Assembly (NCBI GenBank): GCA_002282385.1
Contig: NCJG01000013.1
Span: 1 to 51,359 of the forward strand
Direction of reading: 5' to 3'
DNA from: Sphingomonadales bacterium 39-57-19
Lineage (GTDB): Bacteria; Pseudomonadota; Alphaproteobacteria; Sphingomonadales; Sphingomonadaceae
DNA: 51,359 nt
Shown here: piece after piece, positions 36,537-43,896 of the stretch
Layout of the letters: every line of letters starts with the position of its first letter
Position numbering within the stretch: the first letter of the stretch is position 1
The notes under the pieces: generated by a model
Database searches by the model: none
What the model was told of the DNA's origin: nothing
What the model saw: only the letters and a program-made list of their open reading frames with translations
Program-made: the position numbers and the translations under genes

Positions 36537-37342
36537 TTCAACAGCAACGTGCGCAGTTCATCTTCGCCGTCTTCTGGTGGAGCAACACCAAAGAATAATT
36601 CAAAGGCGATGGCGGCCTGACCCACAAGCATTTCAAGCCCGTCGACCGTTTCCAAATCACGAGAGCGCGCGGCCTTTAGCAAAGGCGTTTCAATGGGCGC
36701 ATATACCAGATCATAGACCAACGCATGTTCGGGCAAAGGCGACAAGTCGATATCAAGCGCCTCTTGCCCCACCATGCCCAGCGGGCTTGCGTTCACGAGC
36801 AAGGCAGCATCGGGCAGCCGTGCGTCAAATCCAATCACTTTGCCCTTCAGGCCAAAATGGGCCAGCAAGCCCGCAGCCTTCAACGCATTGCGCGCCACGA
36901 GAACCACTTCACCAACGTCTGCCTGCGCCAAAGCGAAAAGCACCGCACGCGCAGCACCACCAGCACCGATGACGATGGCGGTTTCACCCGCGATAGGCAC
37001 ATCTGCGATTGGGCCATAAAAGCCCCCTCCATCGGTGTTGGTCGCGACCAAAGCGCCCGATTCATTGCGGAATACAGTGTTGATGGCACCAATAGACGAA
37101 CGGACGTCCCCTGGGTCATTCACAAAATCCAGCGCCGCAATCTTGTGGGGTATGGTGATGTTGCATCCGCGCCAATGTGCATCGGCGGCGCGGGTGGCAA
37201 AATATTGCTCCAGATTTTCGGGCAACACCTCATGCGCCCGATATTCCCCCGATATGCCCAAAAGCCGCAGCCAGTGACCGTGGATCAGCGGTGATTTAGA
37301 GTGTGAAATCGGGTGCCCGATAACTTCGGCATACATAGTCAT
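36533..37342 (-). CDS. aroE: Shikimate dehydrogenase
   Basis: A 269-residue enzyme that reduces 3-dehydroshikimate with NADPH in aromatic amino acid synthesis. VIGHPISHSKSPLIH near the start binds shikimate; NITIPHKIAALDF carries the catalytic Lys, and NTDGGGFYG the Asp. The NADP site is VIGAGGAARAVLFAL. It overlaps maf and coaE by 4 bases each. The start is the ATG ending at 37342; an ATG two codons later is possible. Confidence 0.96.
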   Translation of the reverse strand: MTMYAEVIGHPISHSKSPLIHGHWLRLLGISGEYRAHEVLPENLEQYFATRAADAHWRGCNITIPHKIAALDFVNDPGDVRSSIGAINTVFRNESGALVATNTDGGGFYGPIADVPIAGETAIVIGAGGAARAVLFALAQADVGEVVLVARNALKAAGLLAHFGLKGKVIGFDARLPDAALLVNASPLGMVGQEALDIDLSPLPEHALVYDLVYAPIETPLLKAARSRDLETVDGLEMLVGQAAIAFELFFGVAPPEDGEDELRTLLLK

Positions 37343-37935
37343 ATCGGCAAAAGACCTCTCACCCGCAGATAGTCAAGAATGGGAAGCAAGGGCATGCCAA
37401 TTATCGTGAACTGGCTACCGCTTACGCTAGCAAATAGCTGTGCGCCTTCTGCTTCAATACGATAGCAGCCCACACAATGCCGTATTTCATCCCAATATGT
37501 ATCGACATATTGGTCAATAAATGCAGCGCTGAGCGTGCGCATCGTCATCTGCGCGCTGTCGACAATCCGCCAGACAGGCTTGCCTTGTTCACACATGACC
37601 GCTGCACTTATCAGCCTGTGCGACGCGCCCGACAATGCCGCGAGATGTGCGCGTGCCTCGTCTTTGTTTGCAGGCTTATCAAAGATTTTTCCGTCGGCAC
37701 TCAGCAATATTTGGTCACAGCCAAGTACCATCGCCGTCGGTTGTTTGCGCGATATTTTGAGCGCCTTGGCTTCGGCAAGTGCGTCCGCAATATCGCGCGG
37801 CTTTGCCCCCGATTGCATAAGCGCCGTTTTGATGCTGTCTTCATCAACCAGCGCAGGGCACGGTTCAACATCAACACCCGCGGCGCGCAACATCGCGATC
37901 CGCCCGGCGCTTTGTGACGCGAGAATGAGAGTCAT
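37339..37935 (-). CDS. maf: Maf-family nucleoside triphosphate pyrophosphatase
   Basis: A 198-residue Maf protein. LILASQSAGRIAMLRAAGV at the start is the signature (the usual S-x-S-P-R-R is S-Q-S-A-G-R here). Then VLGCDQIL and the G-A-S-H-R-L segment follow in the usual positions. Maf proteins hydrolyse non-standard or m-dNTPs and are thought to sanitise nucleotide pools and to influence division. The gene overlaps ppsR and aroE by 4 bases. Confidence 0.92.
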   Translation of the reverse strand: MTLILASQSAGRIAMLRAAGVDVEPCPALVDEDSIKTALMQSGAKPRDIADALAEAKALKISRKQPTAMVLGCDQILLSADGKIFDKPANKDEARAHLAALSGASHRLISAAVMCEQGKPVWRIVDSAQMTMRTLSAAFIDQYVDTYWDEIRHCVGCYRIEAEGAQLFASVSGSQFTIIGMPLLPILDYLRVRGLLPI

Positions 37936-38765
37936 GTTTTTGCCGCCTCGGCCAGTTCGCGTTCATTAAATAGATTGATGATCGCAGCAGCGCTTTCCTC
38001 AATCGAACGCCGCGTTACATCCAGCACTGGCCAGCCATTATCGGCAAACATACGCCGCGCATGCGCAACTTCAGCCTTCACCTTTTCCTCATCTACATAA
38101 TCGGTGTCGGGTGACTGATTCAACGATAGCAATCGATTGCGCCGCACCTGAACCAGCCGTTCGGCGCTGGTGACAAGGCCAATTACCATCGGGTGTTTCA
38201 ACTGAAACAATATTGGTGGCGGCGGCGCTTCGGGGACGATGGGAATATTGGCGGTCTTATATCCGCGGTTGGCCAGATAAATGCTCGTGGGCGTTTTGGA
38301 TGTCCGCGATACGCCAGCAAGGACGATATCCGCCTCTTCCCAATTTTGCGCATTGATGCCGTCGTCATGGGCAATGGTAAATTGGATAGCATCGACGCGG
38401 GCAAAATAGGCCGCGTCCATCGCGTGCTGTCGGCCCGGGCGCGCCTTTGCCTCTTGCCCAAGCATATTCGACATGGCGTCGCTCACCGCATCAAGCGCGG
38501 CAACCGCTGGCAAGCCCATCGCACGGCACCGTGTTTCCAGCTTGCGCCGCGTATCACGATTGACCAATGTGAATAGGACAAGGCCGGGGTTGGTCGCGAC
38601 GTCGCGTAAAATGCGGTCGAGATGGCTTTCCGAACGGACCATCGGCCAAAAATGCTTTACGACATTTTCGGCACCATCAAACTGCGCCAATGCGGCCTTC
38701 GCAATGTTTTCAAGCGTCTCGCCTGTGGAGTCCGAAAGCAGATGAAGATGAAAACGTTGGCTCAT
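37932..38765 (-). CDS. ppsR: Pyruvate,water dikinase/PPDK regulatory protein (DUF299)
   Basis: A 277-residue bifunctional kinase/Pi-dependent phosphorylase. LHLLSDSTGETLENIAKAAL begins the protein and GVSRTSKTPTSIYLANRGYK is the P-loop-like signature (around residue 152). It controls PEP synthase or pyruvate phosphate dikinase by reversible phosphorylation. It is the first gene of the leftward ppsR-maf-aroE-coaE-dnaQ operon and starts right at the putative origin. In Caulobacter the gene next to the origin belongs to the same family. Confidence 0.94.
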   Translation of the reverse strand: MSQRFHLHLLSDSTGETLENIAKAALAQFDGAENVVKHFWPMVRSESHLDRILRDVATNPGLVLFTLVNRDTRRKLETRCRAMGLPAVAALDAVSDAMSNMLGQEAKARPGRQHAMDAAYFARVDAIQFTIAHDDGINAQNWEEADIVLAGVSRTSKTPTSIYLANRGYKTANIPIVPEAPPPPILFQLKHPMVIGLVTSAERLVQVRRNRLLSLNQSPDTDYVDEEKVKAEVAHARRMFADNGWPVLDVTRRSIEESAAAIINLFNERELAEAAKT

Positions 38766-38788
38766 GACTCACAGTCTTGTTGGTAGGC

Positions 38789-38797
38789 TGGGGATAA
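38789..38797 (-). promoter_or_regulatory. DnaA-box-like site TTATCCCCA
   Basis: On the minus strand, 8 of 9 positions match TTWTNCACA. It is in the putative oriC, 24 bases upstream of ppsR. Confidence 0.45.
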
Positions 38798-38868
38798 ATC
38801 AAGGGACAAGTTTTCACCCACCCTATCTTCCCCACTATCGCCGAATAACCTCTCGATTCGGGCACAGC

Positions 38869-38877
38869 CTGTCCACA
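38869..38877 (+). promoter_or_regulatory. DnaA-box-like site CTGTCCACA
   Basis: Seven of nine positions match TTWTNCACA. It is the weakest of the four boxes in the putative oriC. Confidence 0.35.
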
Positions 38878-38888
38878 GGGGCAATTGC

Positions 38889-38897
38889 CTATCCACA
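38889..38897 (+). promoter_or_regulatory. DnaA box CTATCCACA
   Basis: Eight of nine positions match TTATCCACA. It sits four bases from the inverted box at 38901-38909. Confidence 0.55.
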
Positions 38898-38900
38898 GCC

Positions 38901-38909
38901 TGTGAATAA
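38901..38909 (-). promoter_or_regulatory. DnaA box TTATTCACA (perfect consensus)
   Basis: The minus strand reads TTATTCACA, matching TTWTNCACA at every position. With the box at 38889-38897 it forms an inverted pair. Confidence 0.65.
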
Positions 38910-39027
38910 TGGGGATGGAATGTGCGACTCCGTTGGATTGCGTTTGCCCGTGGACGTCAAGATGTTGGCAATATCCGCAAAAGCTTTTAAGGCCTGCGAT
39001 ATCAACAGCACATCATCTTTCATCATC

Positions 39028-39053
39028 CTTTATATAAATATATATTTTGATTG
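39028..39053. other. AT-rich tract, candidate DNA unwinding element
   Basis: A run of TTTATATAAATATATATTTT followed by GATTGG, directly before hemE. It is by far the most AT-rich stretch near the DnaA boxes, about 120 bases to their right. It may also serve as the -10 region of the hemE promoter. Confidence 0.55.
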
Positions 39054-39067
39054 GATCTCTGCCGCTT

Positions 39068-40099
39068 ATGTCAGCGCAAGCCTCGAAAAAACTGCTTAAC
39101 GTCCTTAAAGGCAAACAAGAGGAAGTACCGCCTATTTGGCTCATGCGACAGGCAGGCCGTTATCTTCCAGAATATCGGGCCCTTCGCGCTGAAAAGGGCG
39201 GATTTCTGGCGCTTGCTTATGATAGCGATGCTGCGACGGAAATAACGCTGCAGCCCATCAAGCGTTTTGGTTTTGATGGCGCGATATTATTCTCCGACAT
39301 TCTGGTCATTCCGCACGCCATGGGTCAGGATCTGTGGTTTGAAACAGGCGAAGGCCCAAGGCTTGCGCCGCGCTTGGCGGAATCACGACTTGAAGAATTT
39401 GTGCCAGCGCCTGAACGGCTCAATCCTGTCATCGACACGGTGCGTAAAGTATCGGCGGCACTGCCAGCGGAAACAACCTTCCTGGGCTTCGCTGGAAGCC
39501 CGTGGACGGTCGCTACGTACATGGTGCATGGTCAGGGTAGCAAAGACCAAGCAGAGGCTCGCAGAATGGCCCACGCAGAGCCGGAGCGTTTTGCTGATCT
39601 TATCGAAGCGATCATTTCGGCAACGGTTGATTATCTGGCCAATCAAATTGATGCCGGCGTTGATGCAGTTCAGTTGTTTGACAGCTGGGCAGGGTCTTTG
39701 TCGCCAGCACAGTTCCAAAAATGGGTCATCGCGCCAAATGCCGAAATCGTGCGTCGCTTAAAAGCGCGCAACCCGAATGCTGTCATCATTGGTTTTCCAA
39801 AGGGCGCGGGCGGTAAGCTTGCCGCTTATGCCGAGGGCACGGGCGTTGATGCATTGGGATTGGATGAAACGGTTGATCCGCATTGGGCCAACCGAGAGCT
39901 GCCAAAGGGTCTTCCGGTGCAGGGTAATCTTGATCCACTCGCGCTGATTGCTGGTGGTCAGGTCCTGAAAGAGGCCGCGGACAATATTCTATCGGCGTTT
40001 GCCGACCGCCCCCATATCTTCAATCTCGGCCATGGTATTTTGCCAGATACGCCGATTGAAAATGTCGAAATGCTTCTTAAACTGGTCCGCAAGGGTTAA
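39068..40099 (+). CDS. hemE: Uroporphyrinogen decarboxylase
   Basis: A 343-residue enzyme that decarboxylates uroporphyrinogen III to coproporphyrinogen III in haem synthesis. WLMRQAGRYLPEY near residue 30 is the family signature holding the substrate arginines, and AILFSDILVIPHAMG carries the catalytic Asp. GFAGSPWTVATYM follows. The start is the ATG at 39068; a TTG 21 bases upstream lies in the AT-rich tract. It is the first rightward gene at the origin, and hemJ follows after 18 bases. Confidence 0.97.
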   Translation: MSAQASKKLLNVLKGKQEEVPPIWLMRQAGRYLPEYRALRAEKGGFLALAYDSDAATEITLQPIKRFGFDGAILFSDILVIPHAMGQDLWFETGEGPRLAPRLAESRLEEFVPAPERLNPVIDTVRKVSAALPAETTFLGFAGSPWTVATYMVHGQGSKDQAEARRMAHAEPERFADLIEAIISATVDYLANQIDAGVDAVQLFDSWAGSLSPAQFQKWVIAPNAEIVRRLKARNPNAVIIGFPKGAGGKLAAYAEGTGVDALGLDETVDPHWANRELPKGLPVQGNLDPLALIAGGQVLKEAADNILSAFADRPHIFNLGHGILPDTPIENVEMLLKLVRKG

Positions 40100-40117
40100 C
40101 CCATAAAGGCCGTTTTC

Positions 40118-40561
40118 ATGACGGAAACGCTATCTGTGCTCTATATCTGGTTAAAGTCTGCCCATATCATTTTCGTGATTTTCTGGATGGCGGGGCTGTT
40201 TATGCTCCCGCGCTTTTTCGTCTATCATCAGGAAAGTGCTCAAGGGTCTGAAGAGGCTGCCAAATGGGTGGACCGTGAGTCCAAACTCATCAAAATCATC
40301 CTCAATCCATCGATCATCATTGTGTGGGCTGTCGGACTATTTCTCGCGTGGAATATCGGTGCGATGGCGGAAGGCTGGTTCCATGCCAAATTGCTCTTCG
40401 TGCTGGGTCTGTCCGGATATCATGGCTGGATTGTTGGTTATGCCAAGAAACTCGCCTGCGGTGAACGCAGGCTAACGGGCAAACAATTACGCCTGTTGAA
40501 CGAAGTGCCCGGCATTGCGGCTGCCATCATCGTTATATTGGTCGTGGCCAAACCGTTCTAA
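40118..40561 (+). CDS. hemJ: Protoporphyrinogen oxidase HemJ
   Basis: A 147-residue inner membrane protein with four helices. WLKSAHIIFVIFWMAGLFMLPR contains the conserved His of the first helix; only its flanks matter here: His16, then RFFVYH. LNPSIIIVWAVGL and FHAKLLFVLGL-SGYHGW follow. HemJ oxidises protoporphyrinogen IX to protoporphyrin IX in bacteria lacking HemG and HemY. Its place just after hemE agrees. Confidence 0.92.
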   Translation: MTETLSVLYIWLKSAHIIFVIFWMAGLFMLPRFFVYHQESAQGSEEAAKWVDRESKLIKIILNPSIIIVWAVGLFLAWNIGAMAEGWFHAKLLFVLGLSGYHGWIVGYAKKLACGERRLTGKQLRLLNEVPGIAAAIIVILVVAKPF

Positions 40562-40721
40562 CGATTACGCCACGCGTTTTTGCAGAACAGTTGACGGCGC
40601 ATGCTTCGCAGCCTATTTGTCCGTCCAAGCCCGTCCTGGGCGTGAGGCGCGATCGCAACAACAACCGCCCCACCAACTTTCAACATTCGGCTGGTTGTCT
40701 TTCTAAAATCAGCTCTCAATC

Positions 40722-40734
40722 GGACACAATGTCC
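40722..40734. repeat. Inverted repeat in rho leader (GGACA-CAA-TGTCC)
   Basis: Five-base perfect arms around CAA, 41 bases before the rho start. The gap 40562-40775 holds no gene. Rho is autoregulated in many bacteria through its leader; whether this dyad takes part is unknown. Confidence 0.3.
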
Positions 40735-40775
40735 ACCTGCAATCGGGGCCAATGGTCCATTCAACGGAATTACCT

Positions 40776-42032
40776 ATGCATTTGAAAGAGCTGAAAAGCA
40801 AAAACCCCGCTGACCTCGTATCGATGGCTGAAGAGCTTGGTGTCGAGGGCGCGTCGACCTTGCGCAAACAGGATCTCATGTTTGCGATCCTGAAAGAGCT
40901 GGCCGAAGATGGCGAGCAGATCATGGGTCTTGGTACGATTGAGGTTCTGCCCGACAGCTTTGGTTTCTTGCGCTCGCCAGAAGCGAACTATCTCGCGGGT
41001 CCAGACGATATTTACGTATCGCCAAATATGGTCCGCCAATTTGGTCTGCGTACCGGCGACACCGTTGAAGGCGAAATCCGCGCGCCGAAAGATGGCGAGC
41101 GTTATTTTGCCCTGACCAAGGTGATGAAGATCAACTTTGATGATCCGGACGCCGTCCGTCATCGCGTTAACTTCGATAACCTGACGCCGCTCTATCCAGA
41201 TTCAAAACTGACTTTGGACTCTCTTGATCCAACAGTGAAGGACAAGTCCGCGCGCGTTATCGATATTGTCAGCCCGCAAGGAAAGGGCCAACGCGCGCTC
41301 ATCGTTGCGCCGCCGCGGACGGGTAAAACCGTGTTGCTGCAAAATATTGCCCGCGCCATTACCGAAAACCATCCGGAAGTGTTCTTGATCGTATTGTTGA
41401 TCGACGAACGTCCAGAAGAAGTCACCGATATGCAGCGTTCGGTGAAGGGTGAGGTTGTTTCCTCCACCTTCGACGAACCCGCGACCCGTCACGTGCAAGT
41501 CGCTGAAATGGTTATAGAAAAGGCAAAGCGTCTGGTGGAGCATAAGCATGATGTTGTCATCTTGCTCGACTCGATCACGCGTCTTGGCCGTGCCTACAAC
41601 ACCGTGGTTCCATCATCGGGCAAGGTGTTGACCGGCGGCGTGGATGCCAACGCGTTGCAACGTCCAAAACGCTTCTTTGGTGCGGCACGAAACATCGAAG
41701 AAGGTGGTTCGTTGTCCATCATCGCAACCGCACTGATCGATACCGGCAGCCGCATGGATGAAGTTATTTTCGAAGAGTTCAAGGGTACCGGCAACTCCGA
41801 AATCGTGCTCGATCGCAAGGTCGCGGATAAGCGTATCTTCCCGGCACTTGATGTCGGCAAGTCCGGCACGCGTAAGGAAGAATTGCTGGTCGAGGAAGGC
41901 AAGCTCAAGAAAATGTGGGTCCTGCGCCGTATCCTTATGCAAATGGGCACCATCGATGCGATGGAATTCCTGCTCGACAAGATGAAGGATTCGAAGACCA
42001 ACGAAGACTTCTTCGATTCCATGAATCAGTAA
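40776..42032 (+). CDS. rho: Transcription termination factor Rho
   Basis: A 418-residue hexameric RNA helicase. The N-terminal RNA-binding part has GFGFLRS-type RNP1 (here [20 protein letters not shown]). The ATPase has Walker [13 protein letters not shown], Walker [17 protein letters not shown] and the arginine-rich stretch after it. The start is the ATG at 40776; the earlier in-frame codon at 40752 is less likely. A 214-base leader precedes it. Length is normal, without the long insertions of actinobacterial Rho. Confidence 0.97.
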   Translation: MHLKELKSKNPADLVSMAEELGVEGASTLRKQDLMFAILKELAEDGEQIMGLGTIEVLPDSFGFLRSPEANYLAGPDDIYVSPNMVRQFGLRTGDTVEGEIRAPKDGERYFALTKVMKINFDDPDAVRHRVNFDNLTPLYPDSKLTLDSLDPTVKDKSARVIDIVSPQGKGQRALIVAPPRTGKTVLLQNIARAITENHPEVFLIVLLIDERPEEVTDMQRSVKGEVVSSTFDEPATRHVQVAEMVIEKAKRLVEHKHDVVILLDSITRLGRAYNTVVPSSGKVLTGGVDANALQRPKRFFGAARNIEEGGSLSIIATALIDTGSRMDEVIFEEFKGTGNSEIVLDRKVADKRIFPALDVGKSGTRKEELLVEEGKLKKMWVLRRILMQMGTIDAMEFLLDKMKDSKTNEDFFDSMNQ

Positions 42033-42047
42033 GCGATAGGCGACATC

Positions 42048-42794
42048 ATGATGTTTGAATTTTTGATTGCGACCGCGTCATCGGCGATGTCACTTGGCGG
42101 ACCTGCCGAAATTTGGGGTCATATCGTCAATGACTTCTCCAATCTGAACACCACCAGTGCGTGGACCGCTTTGGGGTCGGTCATCTTGCTTGACCTTGTG
42201 CTTGCGGGTGACAATGCGATTGTTGTTGGCGCATTGGCCGCTGGTCTGCCTTCGGAACAGCGCAAAAAGGTCATTTTCATCGGGGTTATCGCGGCGCTGG
42301 TTTTGCGTGTGGTGTTTGCTTTGATGGTCAATTTGTTGATGGGTGTCATTGGCCTCATCTTCGTCGGCGGATTGTTGCTAATCTGGGTTGCGTGGAAAAT
42401 GTACCGCGACCTTCAACGCAGCGAAGCAACTGAATCGCCCGGCTCTCCTGAAGTTTTAGGTGACGAAAATAGCGGTATTCCGGCGGCCAAAAGCTTTGCT
42501 GCAGCAGCATGGGCAGTTGCGGTTGCCGATGTTTCGATGAGCCTCGACAATGTTCTGGCCGTTGCTGGCGCTGCCAAGGATCATCCAGGCATCATGATTG
42601 TTGGTCTGATCTTTGCCGTGGCCCTGATGGGTATCGCAGCGAATATCATCGCCCAATATATTGAACGCTATAAATGGATTGCATGGCTGGGCATGGCCGT
42701 GATCGTCTATGTTGCGCTCAAGATGATTTACGAAGGCTGGACCGACCCCGATTTGGGCGTTGGCAGTTACGTCATCGCGGTGATCAGCCGCTAA
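42048..42794 (+). CDS. TerC family (YjbE-type) integral membrane protein
   Basis: A 248-residue membrane protein with about seven helices. LVLAGDNAIVVGALA near residue 47 and VSMSLDNVLAVAGAA near residue 163 are the paired Asp-Asn motifs of TerC. Members export Mn2+ or other metals, and others are linked to tellurite resistance. It follows rho by 15 bases. A hairpin lies between its end and the converging hydrolase gene. Confidence 0.9.
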   Translation: MMFEFLIATASSAMSLGGPAEIWGHIVNDFSNLNTTSAWTALGSVILLDLVLAGDNAIVVGALAAGLPSEQRKKVIFIGVIAALVLRVVFALMVNLLMGVIGLIFVGGLLLIWVAWKMYRDLQRSEATESPGSPEVLGDENSGIPAAKSFAAAAWAVAVADVSMSLDNVLAVAGAAKDHPGIMIVGLIFAVALMGIAANIIAQYIERYKWIAWLGMAVIVYVALKMIYEGWTDPDLGVGSYVIAVISR

Positions 42795-42797
42795 TTT

Positions 42798-42832
42798 TTG
42801 AGGGCATCTTACGATCGTCAGATAGCCCTCAA
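42798..42832. repeat. Long hairpin between terC and dienelactone hydrolase genes
   Basis: TTGAGGGC (42798-42805) and GCCCTCAA (42825-42832) form eight perfect pairs; inside them ATCT/AGAT adds four more around a CGATCG loop. It lies between the two convergent genes and overlaps the stop of the leftward one. There is no U-run on either strand, so it is not a textbook terminator. Confidence 0.5.
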
Positions 42833-43539
42833 CTTAGATGTTCTGCAAAAAAGGCTGCTGTGCGTGAATCGGCCAGTGTCGCGCCAGCTTCGTTGCGGCG
42901 GTTGCCCATTTCTGCAGCAAAGCCGTGGTCCAGGCCGTCATAATCGTGCAAAGTCACCTTCGGGTGATTGCCAAGTCCTGCATGGATCGCCGCCTGCGCC
43001 TTTGGACCGACAAAATGGTCTGCAGTGGGGATATGCAGCATGAGTGGATGGGCAATCGCATGACTCTCGCCAAGCATCTGATCAATCATGACGCCATAAT
43101 AGCCAACCGATGCACTGATGTCGGTGCGTGTCGCCGCTATATAGGCCAGCCGTCCACCAAGGCAGTAGCCGACACAGCCGACATTTTGCACGGGGGCATG
43201 GCCTGAAATACCGCCCCGTATCGCGTGAATAGCAGCCTCAATGTCTTTGACACCGTCATCGGCATCATATTGGCCAAAATAACCGAACGCTTCTTGAAGC
43301 TGTGCTTCCACATCGGGATTGAGTTCAACGCCGGGCGCGAAACGCCAGAAAATGTCGGGTGCAATCGCCAGATATCCATCGTTAGCCAAATGGTCGCATT
43401 TTTGGCGAATGCCCGCATTTACGCCGAAAATTTCGGGTATGACGATGATAGCGGCTTTCGCTGCGCCAACCGGAGCGGCGAGATATGCCGGAAACAAGGC
43501 ATCTTCGTTCAATGCCGCAATCTTTATCATGTCGCCCAT
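42829..43539 (-). CDS. Dienelactone hydrolase family protein
   Basis: A 236-residue alpha/beta hydrolase. The nucleophile elbow is GYCLGGRLAY with Cys as in dienelactone hydrolase, and the C-terminal YDGLDHGFAAEMG holds the His; the Asp lies in the PTADHFVGP region. The start is the ATG ending at 43539 because AGGAG is six bases upstream. It is the only leftward gene between the origin and the right end of the window, so it runs against replication. The substrate is unknown. Confidence 0.9.
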   Translation of the reverse strand: MGDMIKIAALNEDALFPAYLAAPVGAAKAAIIVIPEIFGVNAGIRQKCDHLANDGYLAIAPDIFWRFAPGVELNPDVEAQLQEAFGYFGQYDADDGVKDIEAAIHAIRGGISGHAPVQNVGCVGYCLGGRLAYIAATRTDISASVGYYGVMIDQMLGESHAIAHPLMLHIPTADHFVGPKAQAAIHAGLGNHPKVTLHDYDGLDHGFAAEMGNRRNEAGATLADSRTAAFFAEHLS

Positions 43540-43628
43540 ATCTTGCTCCTGCGCGGACATTCTCCGCAATTGCGTGATTCGATGTTGTCTTTATAGTATG
43601 TCATACCATCAAGAGGAGAGTCCCGGCC

Positions 43629-43889
43629 ATGAAGATGAACATAGAGATCGATTGTTCGCCAGAAGAGGCCCGTGCGCTTTTGGGTTTGCCCGATGTGACC
43701 AAGGCGAATGAGGCCTATGTTGAAAAGGTCACGAACCTGATGAACGGCGCCGGCGGCATCGACCAGCTGCAGGAACTTGGCAAGCAAATCGCGCCAATGG
43801 GGCAAATGGGGTTGCAGCTGTTTCAACAACTGATCGAAACAGGTGCAAAAGCCGCCATGTCGGGCATGAGCAGCAAAGACAAAAAATAG
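43629..43889 (+). CDS. DUF6489 family small protein
   Basis: An 86-residue protein: a short N-terminal beta strand (NIEIDCSPEEARALLGLPDV), then helices rich in Q and M (LGKQIAPMGQMGLQLFQQL). It resembles small alphaproteobacterial proteins listed as DUF6489, always hypothetical. GAGGAGA lies about 10 bases before the ATG. It lies 7 bases before mnmE and is probably co-transcribed with it. The fold suggests a small helical protein; no function can be given. Confidence 0.7.
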   Translation: MKMNIEIDCSPEEARALLGLPDVTKANEAYVEKVTNLMNGAGGIDQLQELGKQIAPMGQMGLQLFQQLIETGAKAAMSGMSSKDKK

Positions 43890-43896
43890 AGCTTTG

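Larger units (their letters stand above)
38766..39067. other. Putative chromosomal replication origin (oriC)
   Basis: A 302-base non-coding region between ppsR and hemE, the position of oriC in Caulobacter and several other alphaproteobacteria. It holds four sites within about 120 bases that match the DnaA box TTWTNCACA at 7-9 of 9 positions (38789-38797, 38869-38877, 38889-38897, 38901-38909). An AT-rich tract at about 39028-39050 could be the unwinding element. GANTC sites for CcrM-type methylation occur at 38766, 38855 and 38926. Genes on the left arm read leftward and those on the right read rightward. A pair of TTAA-N7-TTAA CtrA sites was not found. dnaA is not in the window. Confidence 0.78.

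Noticed and set aside
38568..38576. DnaA-box-like CTATTCACA inside ppsR
   Set aside because: A single 8-of-9 match in coding DNA is expected by chance, and it is set apart from the cluster in the gap.
39096..39108. TTAA-N5-TTAA near the hemE start as a CtrA site
   Set aside because: CtrA sites have TTAA-N7-TTAA. The spacing is 5 here, and the site is inside hemE.
41489..41496. CACGTG in rho as a third parS
   Set aside because: Only the six-base core matches; the flanks TGTTT and AAACA are absent.
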